The notes beneath the pieces were generated by a model, which saw only the letters and a program-made list of their open reading frames with translations, did no database searches and was not told the DNA's origin. This document shows, piece by piece, positions 8,290-17,185 of a DNA stretch of 64,000 bases (the first letter of the stretch is position 1; each line of letters opens with the position of its first letter). Source of the DNA: Altibacter sp. (GTDB lineage Bacteria; Bacteroidota; Bacteroidia; Flavobacteriales; Flavobacteriaceae); assembly GCA_002696485.1 (NCBI GenBank), contig NZTP01000066.1, positions 90,061 through 154,060 on the forward strand. The letters are read 5' to 3'. The translations under genes were made by a program, and so were the position numbers.

Positions 8290-8418
8290 GGGCGTGCCCC
8301 GCTGTCGCCGGTCTTGTGACCTGTCTCCATCGGGTCGGGCTATCGCTGCAATTCCTCACCGCTGTCGCGGCTACGGGATTTTCGCTCTACAAGCCCGCCT
8401 TTGGCGGGTCCCTCACGC
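8290..8418. repeat. GC-rich interspersed repeat-like element between ccoG and ccoH
   Basis: About 129 bases, bounded by GGGCGTGCCCC (8290-8300) and CCTCACGC (8411-8418), are much richer in G+C than the flanks. They hold a perfect hairpin CCCGCC-TTT-GGCGGG (8394-8408) and segments such as GGGTCGGGCTATCGCTGC. I recall elements with these end motifs scattered through flavobacterial genomes, but could not check. It starts 4 nt after the ccoG stop, inside the cco operon, and contains no gene. Confidence 0.55.
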
Positions 8419-8421
8419 TTT

Positions 8422-9843
8422 CTATTTGTAACTTCGGGGTCCCAAAAAGGCTGCCGTGGTGGTCTCCACCAGTCGGTCCCCACTGTATACACCTATTTCT
8501 ACCCTATCCTTATCTCCTGTTAATGCACTGGCATTGATCTCAATAAAAAGTGTTCCTTCAGACAATCCTTGCGGCGGAACAACAAACGCGTCATGTGCTA
8601 CCAATTTCACGGTCCCTTTATGGGAGAGCAACTCAAACCGTACGTCCTCGATCGCCGCAGTAGTCTTGTTCACCAATTTGAAGGTATACACATTGCTTAT
8701 AATATTATTCTCCTTGTGTTCATACAACTGTCCCGGCAATCGCAATATCCTTGCTTCCACATCATTCCTTAGAAATAGCATCCCCGTAAGAACCGACACC
8801 AAAATGAATAACACTGCGGTATATCCCTTTAAGCGCGGGGTGAACTTGAATTTTGCTTTTTTCTCGATATTATCTTCACTCGCATAGCGTATGAGCCCTT
8901 TGGGAAGATTCACCGCCTCCATGATGCTGTCGCATGCATCGATACATGCCGTGCAATTCACGCATTCCAGTTGTGTCCCGTTTCTAATATCTATACCGGT
9001 AGGACATACATGCACACATTGAAAACAATCGATACAATCACCTTTCCCACTGGCTTCACGGTCCTCATTCTTTTTGAACTTGGCCCGTCCCATTTCCTTC
9101 TCACCGCGTTTATGATCGTAAGCAACCACAATCGATTTGTTGTCGAGCAGCACCCCTTGTAAGCGTCCATAGGGGCAGGCAATGATACACACCTGTTCGC
9201 GAAACCAAGCAAACACAAAATAGAATACGCCCGTAAATATCAACAGAGAGATGAGTGTACTCACATGACTTAAAGGCCCGTCCATTATGTATTGTATCAA
9301 GCGATCACTCCCTATCAAATATGCCAAGAACACATTGGCAATGAGAAAAGAGATAATGAAAAAGATACTCCACTTCAACACTCTTTTTTTAATTTTCTCA
9401 CTATTCCAAGGCATTTTATCCAGCCGTATCTGCTTACCGCGGTCCCCATCGATCCAATATTCAATACGTCGAAAGACCATTTCCATGAAGATAGTCTGTG
9501 GACAAATCCATCCGCAAAAGATTCTTCCAAAGGCAACGGTAAAGAAGATCACAAATACCACTCCTATGATCATCATGATCACAAACAAATGAAAATCCTG
9601 TGGCCAGAACGGAAATCCAAAGATGTTGAAACGGCGTTCCAACACATTAAACATGAGAAACTGGTTTCCGTTGATCTTCACAAAAGGAGCCGCAAACAAA
9701 AAAAGTAAAAGAACGTAGCTCACATACTTGCGATATTCATACAACCTTCCTGAAGGTTTCTTTGGGAAGACCCAAGCCCGTTTGCCTTCTTTGGTTACAG
9801 TACCAATACTGTCTCTAAACTTTTCGTTCTTTGGGGTCTCCAA
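8422..9843 (-). CDS. ccoG: Cytochrome c oxidase accessory protein CcoG (FixG/RdxA)
   Basis: CcoG is a membrane iron-sulphur protein needed for copper handling during cbb3 oxidase assembly (cupric reductase activity is reported for the family). The 473-residue protein has several hydrophobic segments, IFCGWICPQTIFMEM, a polyferredoxin-like site with CIDCFQCVHVCPTG and CVNCTACIDACD (two 4Fe-4S clusters), and a C-terminal Ig-like domain (the FixG C domain). It lies 25 nt after ccoP in the same operon. A GC-rich repeat directly follows its stop codon. Confidence 0.95.
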   Translation of the reverse strand: METPKNEKFRDSIGTVTKEGKRAWVFPKKPSGRLYEYRKYVSYVLLLFLFAAPFVKINGNQFLMFNVLERRFNIFGFPFWPQDFHLFVIMMIIGVVFVIFFTVAFGRIFCGWICPQTIFMEMVFRRIEYWIDGDRGKQIRLDKMPWNSEKIKKRVLKWSIFFIISFLIANVFLAYLIGSDRLIQYIMDGPLSHVSTLISLLIFTGVFYFVFAWFREQVCIIACPYGRLQGVLLDNKSIVVAYDHKRGEKEMGRAKFKKNEDREASGKGDCIDCFQCVHVCPTGIDIRNGTQLECVNCTACIDACDSIMEAVNLPKGLIRYASEDNIEKKAKFKFTPRLKGYTAVLFILVSVLTGMLFLRNDVEARILRLPGQLYEHKENNIISNVYTFKLVNKTTAAIEDVRFELLSHKGTVKLVAHDAFVVPPQGLSEGTLFIEINASALTGDKDRVEIGVYSGDRLVETTTAAFLGPRSYK

Positions 9844-9867
9844 GGGTTTTTGTAATTTAAATTCTTG

Positions 9868-10851
9868 TTATTGATTGTCGGTTGTGAGATCTTCCACCAC
9901 GGGATCATCTGTCATGATCACCTGTACCTTCGTAGAATCAATCACTTCCACCGAAACGTTGTCCACTCGGGCATTTTCATCTATCCACAGTTCTCCTTCG
10001 GGTTCTTTCGCTTCAGCCGGAGTAATACCATGTAAAGAGAGGACATAACTGGCAACTTGGGCCATTTCGGCCGGTTTCAGGTCGGTTTTCCAGGCGACCA
10101 TTCCTTTTCCTGCTCGTCCTCCTTCAGAAATAGTATTGAACACATTCTTTATTCCACCACCCAAGATCCAATAATCGTCTACCAGATTCGGACCAATTCC
10201 GCCGCCGCCATCAGATTTATGACAAGCAACACAATTGGCTTCAAAAATGGTTTTACCGGCATTGATATCCTCCGCACCGGTGAGAAGTTCTACCGTATTC
10301 ACATCGACAAGATCTTTGGCCGTTTTTTTGTATTCATCTATCTCCGCCCGTGCCTCGGCTACGGCAATTTCATATTCCTCATCCTGATTGGCATCGTCGA
10401 ATATGTGGTAACGCACCATATACACCACAGCAAAAATTATAGTAGCATAGAACATATACACCCACCATGGCGGGAGGTTATTGTCTAATTCTTTAATACC
10501 ATCGTAATTGTGGTCTAAGATGATTTCGCCTTCTTTCTCGACAGGTTTGCTTCCCAGTAACTTCTTATAGACCCGCTTGAACCATCCAAACCGATTTTCT
10601 TTCTTAGCTGCTTCCGCAGCGAGATATCGCCCTTTAGCTTCCGGAGACAACCCATTAAAAAGAATGCGTTTCAGTGTTTCTGAAATGACTTCCACAGCGA
10701 TGGCAAATAACAGCAACATGGCTAGTACGGCCCAAATAATGGGGTATTTTTCAATGGCTATTTGATCGCCGGTATCTATCGTGAACTCCAGCAGAAAAAA
10801 TGCGAGGACCATAAAGGTGATGATCCGTAAATAGGAGGTTCCTGTTCTCAT
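9868..10851 (-). CDS. ccoP: cbb3-type cytochrome c oxidase subunit CcoP (single haem c)
   Basis: CcoP passes electrons to the oxidase core. The 327-residue protein has two to three membrane segments, the CcoP N-terminal WVYMFYATIIFAVVYMVRYH segment, and one cytochrome c domain with the haem site ANCVACHKSDGGGGIGPNL. Only one CxxCH is present, whereas proteobacterial CcoP has two; a single haem is common in Bacteroidetes. An extended acidic tail of about 50 residues follows the haem domain. The start overlaps the end of ccoQ by 4 nt, indicating translational coupling. Confidence 0.93.
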   Translation of the reverse strand: MRTGTSYLRIITFMVLAFFLLEFTIDTGDQIAIEKYPIIWAVLAMLLLFAIAVEVISETLKRILFNGLSPEAKGRYLAAEAAKKENRFGWFKRVYKKLLGSKPVEKEGEIILDHNYDGIKELDNNLPPWWVYMFYATIIFAVVYMVRYHIFDDANQDEEYEIAVAEARAEIDEYKKTAKDLVDVNTVELLTGAEDINAGKTIFEANCVACHKSDGGGGIGPNLVDDYWILGGGIKNVFNTISEGGRAGKGMVAWKTDLKPAEMAQVASYVLSLHGITPAEAKEPEGELWIDENARVDNVSVEVIDSTKVQVIMTDDPVVEDLTTDNQ

Positions 10852-11042
10852 AATAAATCGTCGTTTTGTTGGTTGTTTGACTCTAGTGGAATGTTGCTAA
10901 CTTCAGCAATGTGTTCTTTCTTTGCGGTAAAGACCCACCAAAAAAGGACTACAAAAAAGATGAAGAAGATCAACAGTGAAATAATAGGATAGATCTGTAC
11001 CCCATCGATGCTTTCTAAGTTTCCTTTGATAAATCGTAACAT
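10848..11042 (-). CDS. ccoQ: cbb3-type cytochrome oxidase subunit CcoQ (FixQ)
   Basis: This 64-residue protein has a single membrane segment (IYPIISLLIFFIFFVVLFWW) followed by TAKKEHIAEVSNIPL, the conserved FixQ pattern. CcoQ stabilises the assembled oxidase. It lies between ccoNO (2 nt gap) and ccoP (4 nt overlap), the normal position. Confidence 0.88.
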   Translation of the reverse strand: MLRFIKGNLESIDGVQIYPIISLLIFFIFFVVLFWWVFTAKKEHIAEVSNIPLESNNQQNDDLL

Positions 11043-11044
11043 AC

Positions 11045-13246
11045 TTAATCGTTTTGCGCTGAAACTTCAGCATTATTGGTTACTTTAATATCGGTTCCAA
11101 GACGTTGCAGGTATGCGATGATCGCTACCACTTCTCGATCCTTCATTTCAATAAAGGTCTCACCGTTCTCTTGTGCATACTGCTTGTCGGCTTCATAGGT
11201 TTTCACGAAATCGGGATCGCTGTACAGGTTTTGCTGAATGGTAGTACCTTGCGCATCCATCCACTCTTGCGCCCGTGCGATATCTTCTTCCGTATAAGGC
11301 ACCCCAAGAGACACCATGGCCTTCATCTTAGCTTCGGTCATGGATTTGTCAAGTTCACGTTGTATCAACCACTTATACGATGGCATAATTGAGCCTGAAG
11401 ACGTACTCTGCGGATCGTAGAAATGGTTCAAATGCCAGTTGTCGCTGTACTTTCCTCCTACCCTGAACAGATCGGGGCCGGTACGCTTGCTACCCCATAG
11501 GAACGGGTGATCGTAAACATATTCGCCGGACTTAGAATATTCCCCATAGCGCTCCACTTCACTTCTAAAAGGGCGGATCATTTGTGAATGACACGAAACA
11601 CACCCTTCCCGAATGTAAATATCACGGCCTTCCAGTTCTAAAGGGGTATACGGTTTTACACTGGAAATCTTAGGTACATACTCGTCTACCATAAGCGATG
11701 GAATGATCTGTACCATGCCTCCAATTAAGATCGCAATCGTAGCATAGATGGTAAGCTTTACCGGGCGACGCTCTAGCCATGTGTGATACCCCTCTTTGGC
11801 GGTTCGTTTCTTGGTTACTTTCTCAAGTGCTGCTGCTTCGGCAAGCTCATCGGTAACCTTGCTTCCTTGACGTACGGTCTGAACCACATTGTATAGAGAA
11901 ATAAAAGCACCTATAATAAACAAACTACCCCCAATGGCCCGCATCCAGTACATCGGCATGATCTCACTTACCGTCTCCAAGAAGTTTCCATAGGTGAGCG
12001 TGCCATCCGGATTGAATTGTTTCCACATGGAGGCTTGAACAAATCCGGCTACATACATTGGAAGTGCATACATTATGATCCCCAAGGTCCCGATCCAAAA
12101 ATGGAAGTTCGCCAATTTGATGGAATAGAGCTTTGTTTTAAATAATTTAGGCACCATCCAATACAGCATACCAAAGGTCAAGAATCCGTTCCACGCTAAT
12201 GCACCTACGTGAACATGCGCAATGATCCAATCGCTAAAGTGAGCGATGGCGTTCACGTTCTTCAAGGATAACATAGGTCCTTCGAAAGTAGCCATTCCAT
12301 ATCCCGTGATCGCAACGACCATGAACTTAAGAACAGGATCGGTTCGCACTTTATCCCAAGCTCCTCTCAAGGTCAAAAGACCATTAATCATACCACCCCA
12401 TGAGGGTGCGATCAACATCACCGAGAACGCAACACCTAAGTTCTGGGCCCAATCCGGCAATGCAGAGTATAAAAGGTGGTGAGGGCCTGCCCAGATATAG
12501 ATAAATATAAGCGACCAGAAGTGAACAATAGACAATTTATAGGAATACACAGGTCGATTGGCTGCCTTTGGGACAAAATAATACATCAAGCCTAAGAATG
12601 GTGTGGTCAAGAAAAATGCCACTGCATTATGACCGTACCACCATTGCACCAAAGCATCCTGAACGCCCGCAAAGGCCGAATAGCTCTTCAAGGCATTTAC
12701 AGGTATTTCAATGCTGTTCACGATATGGAGCACGGCCACAGTAACGAAAGTGGCTAGGTAGAACCAAATCGCCACGTATAAATGACGCTGTCTTCTTTTA
12801 AGAATTGTTCCAATGAGATTTGCCCCAAACGCCACCCAAATTAAGGCAATGGCAATATCGAAGGGCCACTCCAGTTCTGCATATTCTTTGGAAGTGGTAT
12901 ACCCTAGAGGTAAGGTGATCGCCGCCCCAACAATAATTAACTGCCAACCCCAAAAGTTGAGATTACTCAGGAAATCACTCCACATACGGGCTTTTAACAA
13001 GCGTTGGGAAGAATAATATACCCCTGCAAAAATGGCATTCCCTACAAAGGCAAAGATCACAGCATTGGTGTGCAAGGGACGTAAGCGTCCAAAGCTCAAC
13101 CACGAGATCCCATCGGTCATGTTAGGGAACATGAACATAAACGCGAGGATGAGCCCAATCGTCATACCAACGATCCCCCAAATAAGGGTGGCCCAAATAA
13201 ATTTCTTAACGACTTTATTGTCGTAATAGAATTGTTCTACTTTCAT
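11045..13246 (-). CDS. ccoN: Fused cbb3 oxidase catalytic subunit CcoN-CcoO
   Basis: The 733-residue protein joins the haem-copper catalytic subunit (about residues 1-480) to the monohaem cytochrome c subunit CcoO, the fusion normal in Bacteroidetes. CcoN ligands are all present: RPLHTN (low-spin haem), YGHNAVAF and AGPHHLLY (copper B), and IAHVHVG (both haems). The CcoO part has its membrane anchor, the haem site EGCVSCHSQMIRPF and a GPDLFRVG/MPSYKWL region. It catalyses high-affinity oxygen reduction in the inner membrane. Its start overlaps the ccoS stop by 3 nt. Confidence 0.97.
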   Translation of the reverse strand: MKVEQFYYDNKVVKKFIWATLIWGIVGMTIGLILAFMFMFPNMTDGISWLSFGRLRPLHTNAVIFAFVGNAIFAGVYYSSQRLLKARMWSDFLSNLNFWGWQLIIVGAAITLPLGYTTSKEYAELEWPFDIAIALIWVAFGANLIGTILKRRQRHLYVAIWFYLATFVTVAVLHIVNSIEIPVNALKSYSAFAGVQDALVQWWYGHNAVAFFLTTPFLGLMYYFVPKAANRPVYSYKLSIVHFWSLIFIYIWAGPHHLLYSALPDWAQNLGVAFSVMLIAPSWGGMINGLLTLRGAWDKVRTDPVLKFMVVAITGYGMATFEGPMLSLKNVNAIAHFSDWIIAHVHVGALAWNGFLTFGMLYWMVPKLFKTKLYSIKLANFHFWIGTLGIIMYALPMYVAGFVQASMWKQFNPDGTLTYGNFLETVSEIMPMYWMRAIGGSLFIIGAFISLYNVVQTVRQGSKVTDELAEAAALEKVTKKRTAKEGYHTWLERRPVKLTIYATIAILIGGMVQIIPSLMVDEYVPKISSVKPYTPLELEGRDIYIREGCVSCHSQMIRPFRSEVERYGEYSKSGEYVYDHPFLWGSKRTGPDLFRVGGKYSDNWHLNHFYDPQSTSSGSIMPSYKWLIQRELDKSMTEAKMKAMVSLGVPYTEEDIARAQEWMDAQGTTIQQNLYSDPDFVKTYEADKQYAQENGETFIEMKDREVVAIIAYLQRLGTDIKVTNNAEVSAQND

Positions 13247-13464
13247 AGTGATTCGTGTTTCTCTTGATTAGTGTTTGATTGTTTATTCGATTTTTTTTGG
13301 GTTGAAACGGTGGTGTCTTTAACTACTTCGTCTTCAAATAACATACGAACCGAAGGTGTGTACGTATCGTCGTACTGACCTCTGTTTACTGAAAAAATGA
13401 ATGCTGCGAAGAATACCAAAGCTACGATTACGCTTATGGTTAGTAATACATAAATAATACTCAT
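13243..13464 (-). CDS. ccoS: cbb3 oxidase maturation protein CcoS
   Basis: CcoS is a small membrane protein needed to insert cofactors into cbb3 oxidase. The 73-residue product opens MSIIYVLLTISVIVALVFFAAFIFSV, followed by NRGQYDDTYTPSVRMLFED, in which G-Q-[FY]-D-D is the family signature. A Ser/Thr/Lys-rich tail follows. It is the first gene of the cco operon and overlaps ccoNO. Confidence 0.9.
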   Translation of the reverse strand: MSIIYVLLTISVIVALVFFAAFIFSVNRGQYDDTYTPSVRMLFEDEVVKDTTVSTQKKSNKQSNTNQEKHESL

Positions 13465-13483
13465 ACCTACCTGAATTATGCTG

Positions 13484-13526
13484 TAAAATTAGTACTGCGT
13501 GGTTCCTTAAAATATGACATCGGTCA
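13484..13526 (-). promoter_or_regulatory. Crp/Fnr-type class II promoter of the ccoS-ccoNOQP operon
   Basis: The palindrome TGACatcgGTCA (13515-13526, centre 13520.5) stands exactly 33 nt upstream of the centre of TAATTTTA (minus strand, 13484-13491), which matches TAnnTTTG at five of six fixed positions. Confidence 0.7.
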
Positions 13527-13538
13527 GTTATACCTTAT

Positions 13539-15959
13539 TTAAAATCGTTTTAAGGGAGTGCTTACATATTGGGTTGCCACTGTGGTAAACACTACAATGG
13601 TTATTGAACTCAATGGCATTAGAATCGCAGCGATTACCGGCAGTAAGTTTCCTGTTACAGCAAAAGAAACACCTACAATATTGTATAGCAACGACAGCAG
13701 GAAACTCCATTTTATGATTTTGATTCCCTTCTTGGAGATAGAAAAGAACCGGGTGATATCTGAAAAACGGGAGGCATCCAAGATTCCATCACAGGCCGGG
13801 GAGAACACGTTTATATTTTCAGAAATAGCGATCCCTACGTTGCTTTGCTTTAAAGCCCCCGCATCGTTCAAGCCATCTCCAACCATCATTACGGTTCTTC
13901 CCGCTTCCTGAAGCGAGCGTATAAACTCCAGTTTATCGTTGGGCTTTTGGTTGAACAACAATTGGGTGCCTTTGGGTAACAGCTCTTGAAGCCGCTCTCG
14001 CTCTCCTTCATTATCGCCTGATAAAACAATAAGCTTCTTGTCCTTATGAAGGTCCTCGAAAACCCGCGCAACTCCTTCTCTATATTCATTGTGAAAGACA
14101 TAACATCCTTTATACACTTCATTGCTGCTTACATGCACCTTGGTTCTTGCCACAGCCGCTGCTTGTGGGGAGGTATCTGTTTTGGTGTCACTATCTACGA
14201 AACTGTACGATCCAACCTTCATACGAAGGTTATTGGAGCGTGCGTACATACCCAAGCCGGTCTCTTCTTCAAATTCATCTAAGGTTTGAATACCATTATT
14301 CTTCAGCAAGTCGTACAGAGCGCGACTTAACGGGTGATTGGACGCACGCAGTGTGTTGGTTAGCAAGGTCTCCTCTTCCGAAGAAAGTGCAATCCCTTCA
14401 TACGTGATCAAACTTTTCTTATGAGTAGTAAGGGTTCCGGTCTTGTCGAAAACCACGGTGTCTACTTTTGCGATCTGCTCGATCACCGAAGCTTCCTTAA
14501 GGTACAATTTATGCTTTCCGAAGATTCGCAATAAATTCCCCAAGGTGAAAGGAGACGCTAAGGCAATGGCACAGGGACACGCAACGATCAATACGGCTGT
14601 AAATACATTGAACGCCTGGATTGGATCGTACACCAACCAAAAAAGAGTCGATAGAAAAGCGATGGACAAAACCGCGACAGTAAACCGCCTGCTAATACTG
14701 TCTGTAAGTGATTGAAAAAGATTGGGCCGTTCTTTTTGGAACACCTCGTTACTCCACAATTGGGTTAAGTAACTTTGTTCTACGGGTTTTAACACCTCGA
14801 CTTCTAACACTCCTGCCATTTGTTTTCCGCCGGCAAAAAGTTTATCACCGCTTTCCTTGGTTACCGGTTCGGCCTCTCCGGTGACAAAACTGTAATCGAT
14901 CAAGGCATTCCCTTTAATAAGAATGGCATCTACCGGCAATAGTTCGTTATTTCGAATAAGTATACGATCGCCCTTTTTAACTTCGTAAACCTCTGTTTGC
15001 TCTTCGGAAAGATCTCCTTGGTCGTTTCTGTGCAAGCGGGTAACCGCAATGGGAAAATACGACTTGTAGTCGCGTTCAAAAGAAAGGAAGGCATAGGTTT
15101 TTTGCTGAAAAAATTTACCCAACAACAAAAAGAACACCAATCCGGTAAGGCTGTCGAAGAAGCCCGAACCCCAGTCGAAGACAATATCCATGGTACTTCG
15201 AATGAATAGCGCCGCGATTCCGATGGCGATAGGTATGTCTATATTTAAGAACCCCGATCGTATGCCCTTATAGGCCGCAGTAAAATAATCACGACCGGAG
15301 TAGAATACCACCGGAAGTGAAAAGGTAAACATCAACCATCTAAAAACATGTTTGAATTGTTCCAGCCAAAACTCTTCTTCTCCTCTTCCGAGATCGAAAT
15401 ATTCCGGAAACGAAAGGAACATCACATTTCCAAATGCAAAACCCGCAACACCCAACTTATAGATAAGGCTTCGGTTGTATTGTTTTTTCTTTTTATTCGA
15501 ATCTTCCAGCGAAATGTTGGGTTCATATCCAATACGGCTTAAAAGCAAGACAAGTTCCTTTAAGGAAGCCTTTTCAGAATGAAATGTGATTCGAACGGTT
15601 TTTTCCGGGAAATTTACTTGTGAGGTCGTTACGGCCGGATGCAATTTTTGAAGGTTTTCCAATACCCAAATACAAGAACTGCAATGAATAGAAGGTATTA
15701 CAAAGGATACAATTTGTGTATTCGTATCGTCGAATTCCAAAAGCTTTTGGACAATTGCCGCATTATCCAAGAAATCGAATTTGCCGGAAACTTCATTGGG
15801 ACTTGTCCCCGGAGTCTTCTCGAGATCGTAATAATATCCAAGGTCGTTCTCGTTAAGAATCTCAAAAACGGTTTTACAACCATGACAACAAAATGTTTTT
15901 TCGTCGTAGGGAATAACAGTGTCAAGACAAGAATCCCCACAATGGAAGCATGTATCCAT
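13539..15959 (-). CDS. ccoI: cbb3-associated copper-translocating P-type ATPase CcoI (FixI)
   Basis: CcoI is a P1B-type ATPase that exports copper for cbb3 oxidase assembly. The 806-residue protein starts with the Cys-rich CcoI-specific metal-binding region (CFHCGDSC, FCCHGCKTVFE), then a heavy-metal-associated domain (IHCSSCIW), transmembrane segments, VTGEAEPV, the membrane CPC motif (VACPCAIALASP), the phosphorylation site DKTGTLT and MVGDGLNDAGAL. It lies upstream of the cco operon in the same direction with its own box-containing promoter. Confidence 0.95.
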   Translation of the reverse strand: MDTCFHCGDSCLDTVIPYDEKTFCCHGCKTVFEILNENDLGYYYDLEKTPGTSPNEVSGKFDFLDNAAIVQKLLEFDDTNTQIVSFVIPSIHCSSCIWVLENLQKLHPAVTTSQVNFPEKTVRITFHSEKASLKELVLLLSRIGYEPNISLEDSNKKKKQYNRSLIYKLGVAGFAFGNVMFLSFPEYFDLGRGEEEFWLEQFKHVFRWLMFTFSLPVVFYSGRDYFTAAYKGIRSGFLNIDIPIAIGIAALFIRSTMDIVFDWGSGFFDSLTGLVFFLLLGKFFQQKTYAFLSFERDYKSYFPIAVTRLHRNDQGDLSEEQTEVYEVKKGDRILIRNNELLPVDAILIKGNALIDYSFVTGEAEPVTKESGDKLFAGGKQMAGVLEVEVLKPVEQSYLTQLWSNEVFQKERPNLFQSLTDSISRRFTVAVLSIAFLSTLFWLVYDPIQAFNVFTAVLIVACPCAIALASPFTLGNLLRIFGKHKLYLKEASVIEQIAKVDTVVFDKTGTLTTHKKSLITYEGIALSSEEETLLTNTLRASNHPLSRALYDLLKNNGIQTLDEFEEETGLGMYARSNNLRMKVGSYSFVDSDTKTDTSPQAAAVARTKVHVSSNEVYKGCYVFHNEYREGVARVFEDLHKDKKLIVLSGDNEGERERLQELLPKGTQLLFNQKPNDKLEFIRSLQEAGRTVMMVGDGLNDAGALKQSNVGIAISENINVFSPACDGILDASRFSDITRFFSISKKGIKIIKWSFLLSLLYNIVGVSFAVTGNLLPVIAAILMPLSSITIVVFTTVATQYVSTPLKRF

Positions 15960-15988
15960 AGATTAAAATTTGCTCATTATACCTAGGG

Positions 15989-16031
15989 CAAAGGTTAGGA
16001 TTATGAGATCTTTAAAAAATGATTTATGTCA
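15989..16031 (-). promoter_or_regulatory. Crp/Fnr-type class II promoter of ccoI
   Basis: The palindrome TGATttatGTCA (16020-16031, centre 16025.5) lies exactly 33 nt upstream of the centre of AACCTTTG (minus strand, 15989-15996), a five-of-six match to TAnnTTTG. Confidence 0.65.
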
Positions 16032-16053
16032 GCTATGCGTCAGACCCCACCAA

Positions 16054-16266
16054 TTATTTGAGCGTGGTCTTTTTACAGGTATTAATCCCAAACGGCGCAT
16101 ATAAAGGACAAAAACTCACAAAACTGGTGATTACGAATACAGCTGCCAAAACCAAGAGGATGATTCCCAGCGTCCCTTCAATAACATTAGTGAAATACAA
16201 TACTAAAATCCCAAGTGCAATTAGTATGCGAAGCATGCGGTCTGTGCCGCCCATATTTTTTTTCAT
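16054..16266 (-). CDS. DUF2892 (YgaP-type transmembrane) small membrane protein
   Basis: The 70-residue protein opens MKKNMGGTDRMLRILIALG, matching the DUF2892 start N-[MV]-G-x2-[DE]-R-x-[IL]-R. It has two hydrophobic segments and a Cys near FVSFCPLYAPFGINTC, as in the membrane part of the YgaP sulfurtransferase and free-standing relatives (often annotated as inner membrane protein YgaP-like). Its exact role is unknown; a link to persulfide or respiratory functions is often assumed. It is divergent from ric and may be driven by the TGATaattATCA box at 16324-16335. Confidence 0.8.
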   Translation of the reverse strand: MKKNMGGTDRMLRILIALGILVLYFTNVIEGTLGIILLVLAAVFVITSFVSFCPLYAPFGINTCKKTTLK

Positions 16267-16292
16267 ATTAAAAACTTTTAATAAATCTTTCG

Positions 16293-16335
16293 TAAATATC
16301 AGTCAAACAACACAATAGACCTATGATAATTATCA
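16293..16335 (-). promoter_or_regulatory. TGATaattATCA box, possibly serving the DUF2892 gene
   Basis: A perfect palindrome TGATaattATCA lies at 16324-16335 in the divergent region. At the fixed 33-nt spacing on the minus strand stands GATATTTA (16293-16300), only a four-of-six match to the -7 element, so the target gene is uncertain. Confidence 0.4.
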
Positions 16336-16356
16336 TATCACCCGGCACTCTTATTA

Positions 16357-16378
16357 AAAAAGATAAATTTATCTTTTT
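16357..16378. promoter_or_regulatory. AAAAGAT-N6-ATCTTTT palindrome upstream of ric
   Basis: A perfect 22-base inverted repeat with arms AAAAAGAT (16357-16364) and ATCTTTTT (16371-16378) around AAATTT. The same AAAAGAT-N6-ATCTTTT layout occurs before norC (31096) and nrdG (33552) and nowhere else that I found. Confidence 0.55.
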
Positions 16379-16379
16379 A

Positions 16380-16422
16380 TGAGAAATATCATTTTTTACT
16401 CTGGGCCTAGTTTCGATTTTTG
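16380..16422 (+). promoter_or_regulatory. Crp/Fnr-type class II promoter of ric
   Basis: The box TGAGaaatATCA (16380-16391, centre 16385.5) lies exactly 33 nt upstream of the centre of GATTTTTG (16415-16422), a five-of-six -7 match. It is directly next to the AAAAGAT palindrome. Confidence 0.6.
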
Positions 16423-16442
16423 CCTTATAAAAAATACATACT

Positions 16443-17165
16443 ATGACAATTACAAAAGATAAAACCGTTGCCGAGATCGTTACCGAAAACATCAAGGCAT
16501 CCCACGTTTTCAAAAAATACAACATTGACTTCTGCTGTGGTGGCGGTGTGACCATAGAAAAGGCCTGTGAGAAAAAAGGCATAGCCTACGAGACCTTGAA
16601 AAACGATCTTCTTCACCTCGATTCTTCCGTAGAAGATTCGAACGATTACAATAACTGGAAGCTTCCGTTCTTGATCGACTACATCGTGAACATCCATCAC
16701 CAATATGTGGAAGAGAACCTGCCGTTGTTATTGATGTACGCCTCTAAAGTGGCGAAGGTACATGGACATCATTATAGTGAAGTGATCGAAATCGATCGTC
16801 TTGTTCGTGAGATCGCTTCTGAACTCGCCGCACACATGAAAAAGGAAGAATTGATTCTCTTCCCTTTCATAAAGCAAATGGTACGAGCCGAAAAAGAAGG
16901 GACTCCCCTACCAAACAGAAATTTTGGAACGGTAGACAACCCCATCAAAATGATGGAACACGAACACGAGGAAGTGGGCCAGCTATTTAGAGAAATAGCA
17001 CAGCTTACCAATGAATACACACCCCCTTCTGGAGCCTGCAACACCTTTAAAGCCTTATACGACAAGTTAAATGAGTTTGAGCAGGACCTTCATACGCATA
17101 TTCATTTGGAGAACAATATTCTGCATCCCAAGGCCTTGCAGTTAGAACAGCGCCTGCAGTCTTAA
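16443..17165 (+). CDS. ric: Iron-sulphur cluster repair di-iron protein (RIC/ScdA/YtfE family)
   Basis: RIC repairs iron-sulphur clusters damaged by NO or oxidants in the cytosol. The 240-residue protein has the N-terminal ScdA_N (DUF542) domain with the signature KYNIDFCCGGGVTIEKAC, and a hemerythrin-like C-terminal domain with the di-iron His/Glu ligands spread over NIHHQYVEENLP, ELAAHMKKEELILFP, EHEHEEVG and HTHIHLENNILHPKA. It lies next to a divergent DUF2892 gene and before a degenerate haem-copper-type membrane protein. Upstream are two palindromes, one of each type found in this window, fitting joint low-oxygen and NO control. A terminator follows. Confidence 0.94.
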   Translation: MTITKDKTVAEIVTENIKASHVFKKYNIDFCCGGGVTIEKACEKKGIAYETLKNDLLHLDSSVEDSNDYNNWKLPFLIDYIVNIHHQYVEENLPLLLMYASKVAKVHGHHYSEVIEIDRLVREIASELAAHMKKEELILFPFIKQMVRAEKEGTPLPNRNFGTVDNPIKMMEHEHEEVGQLFREIAQLTNEYTPPSGACNTFKALYDKLNEFEQDLHTHIHLENNILHPKALQLEQRLQS

Positions 17166-17185
17166 TAGTATGTTGTTGCTTAAGA

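Noticed and set aside
8290-8418. A tRNA or CRISPR repeat in the GC-rich element
   Set aside because: No cloverleaf or regularly spaced direct repeats can be drawn; only inverted repeats are visible.
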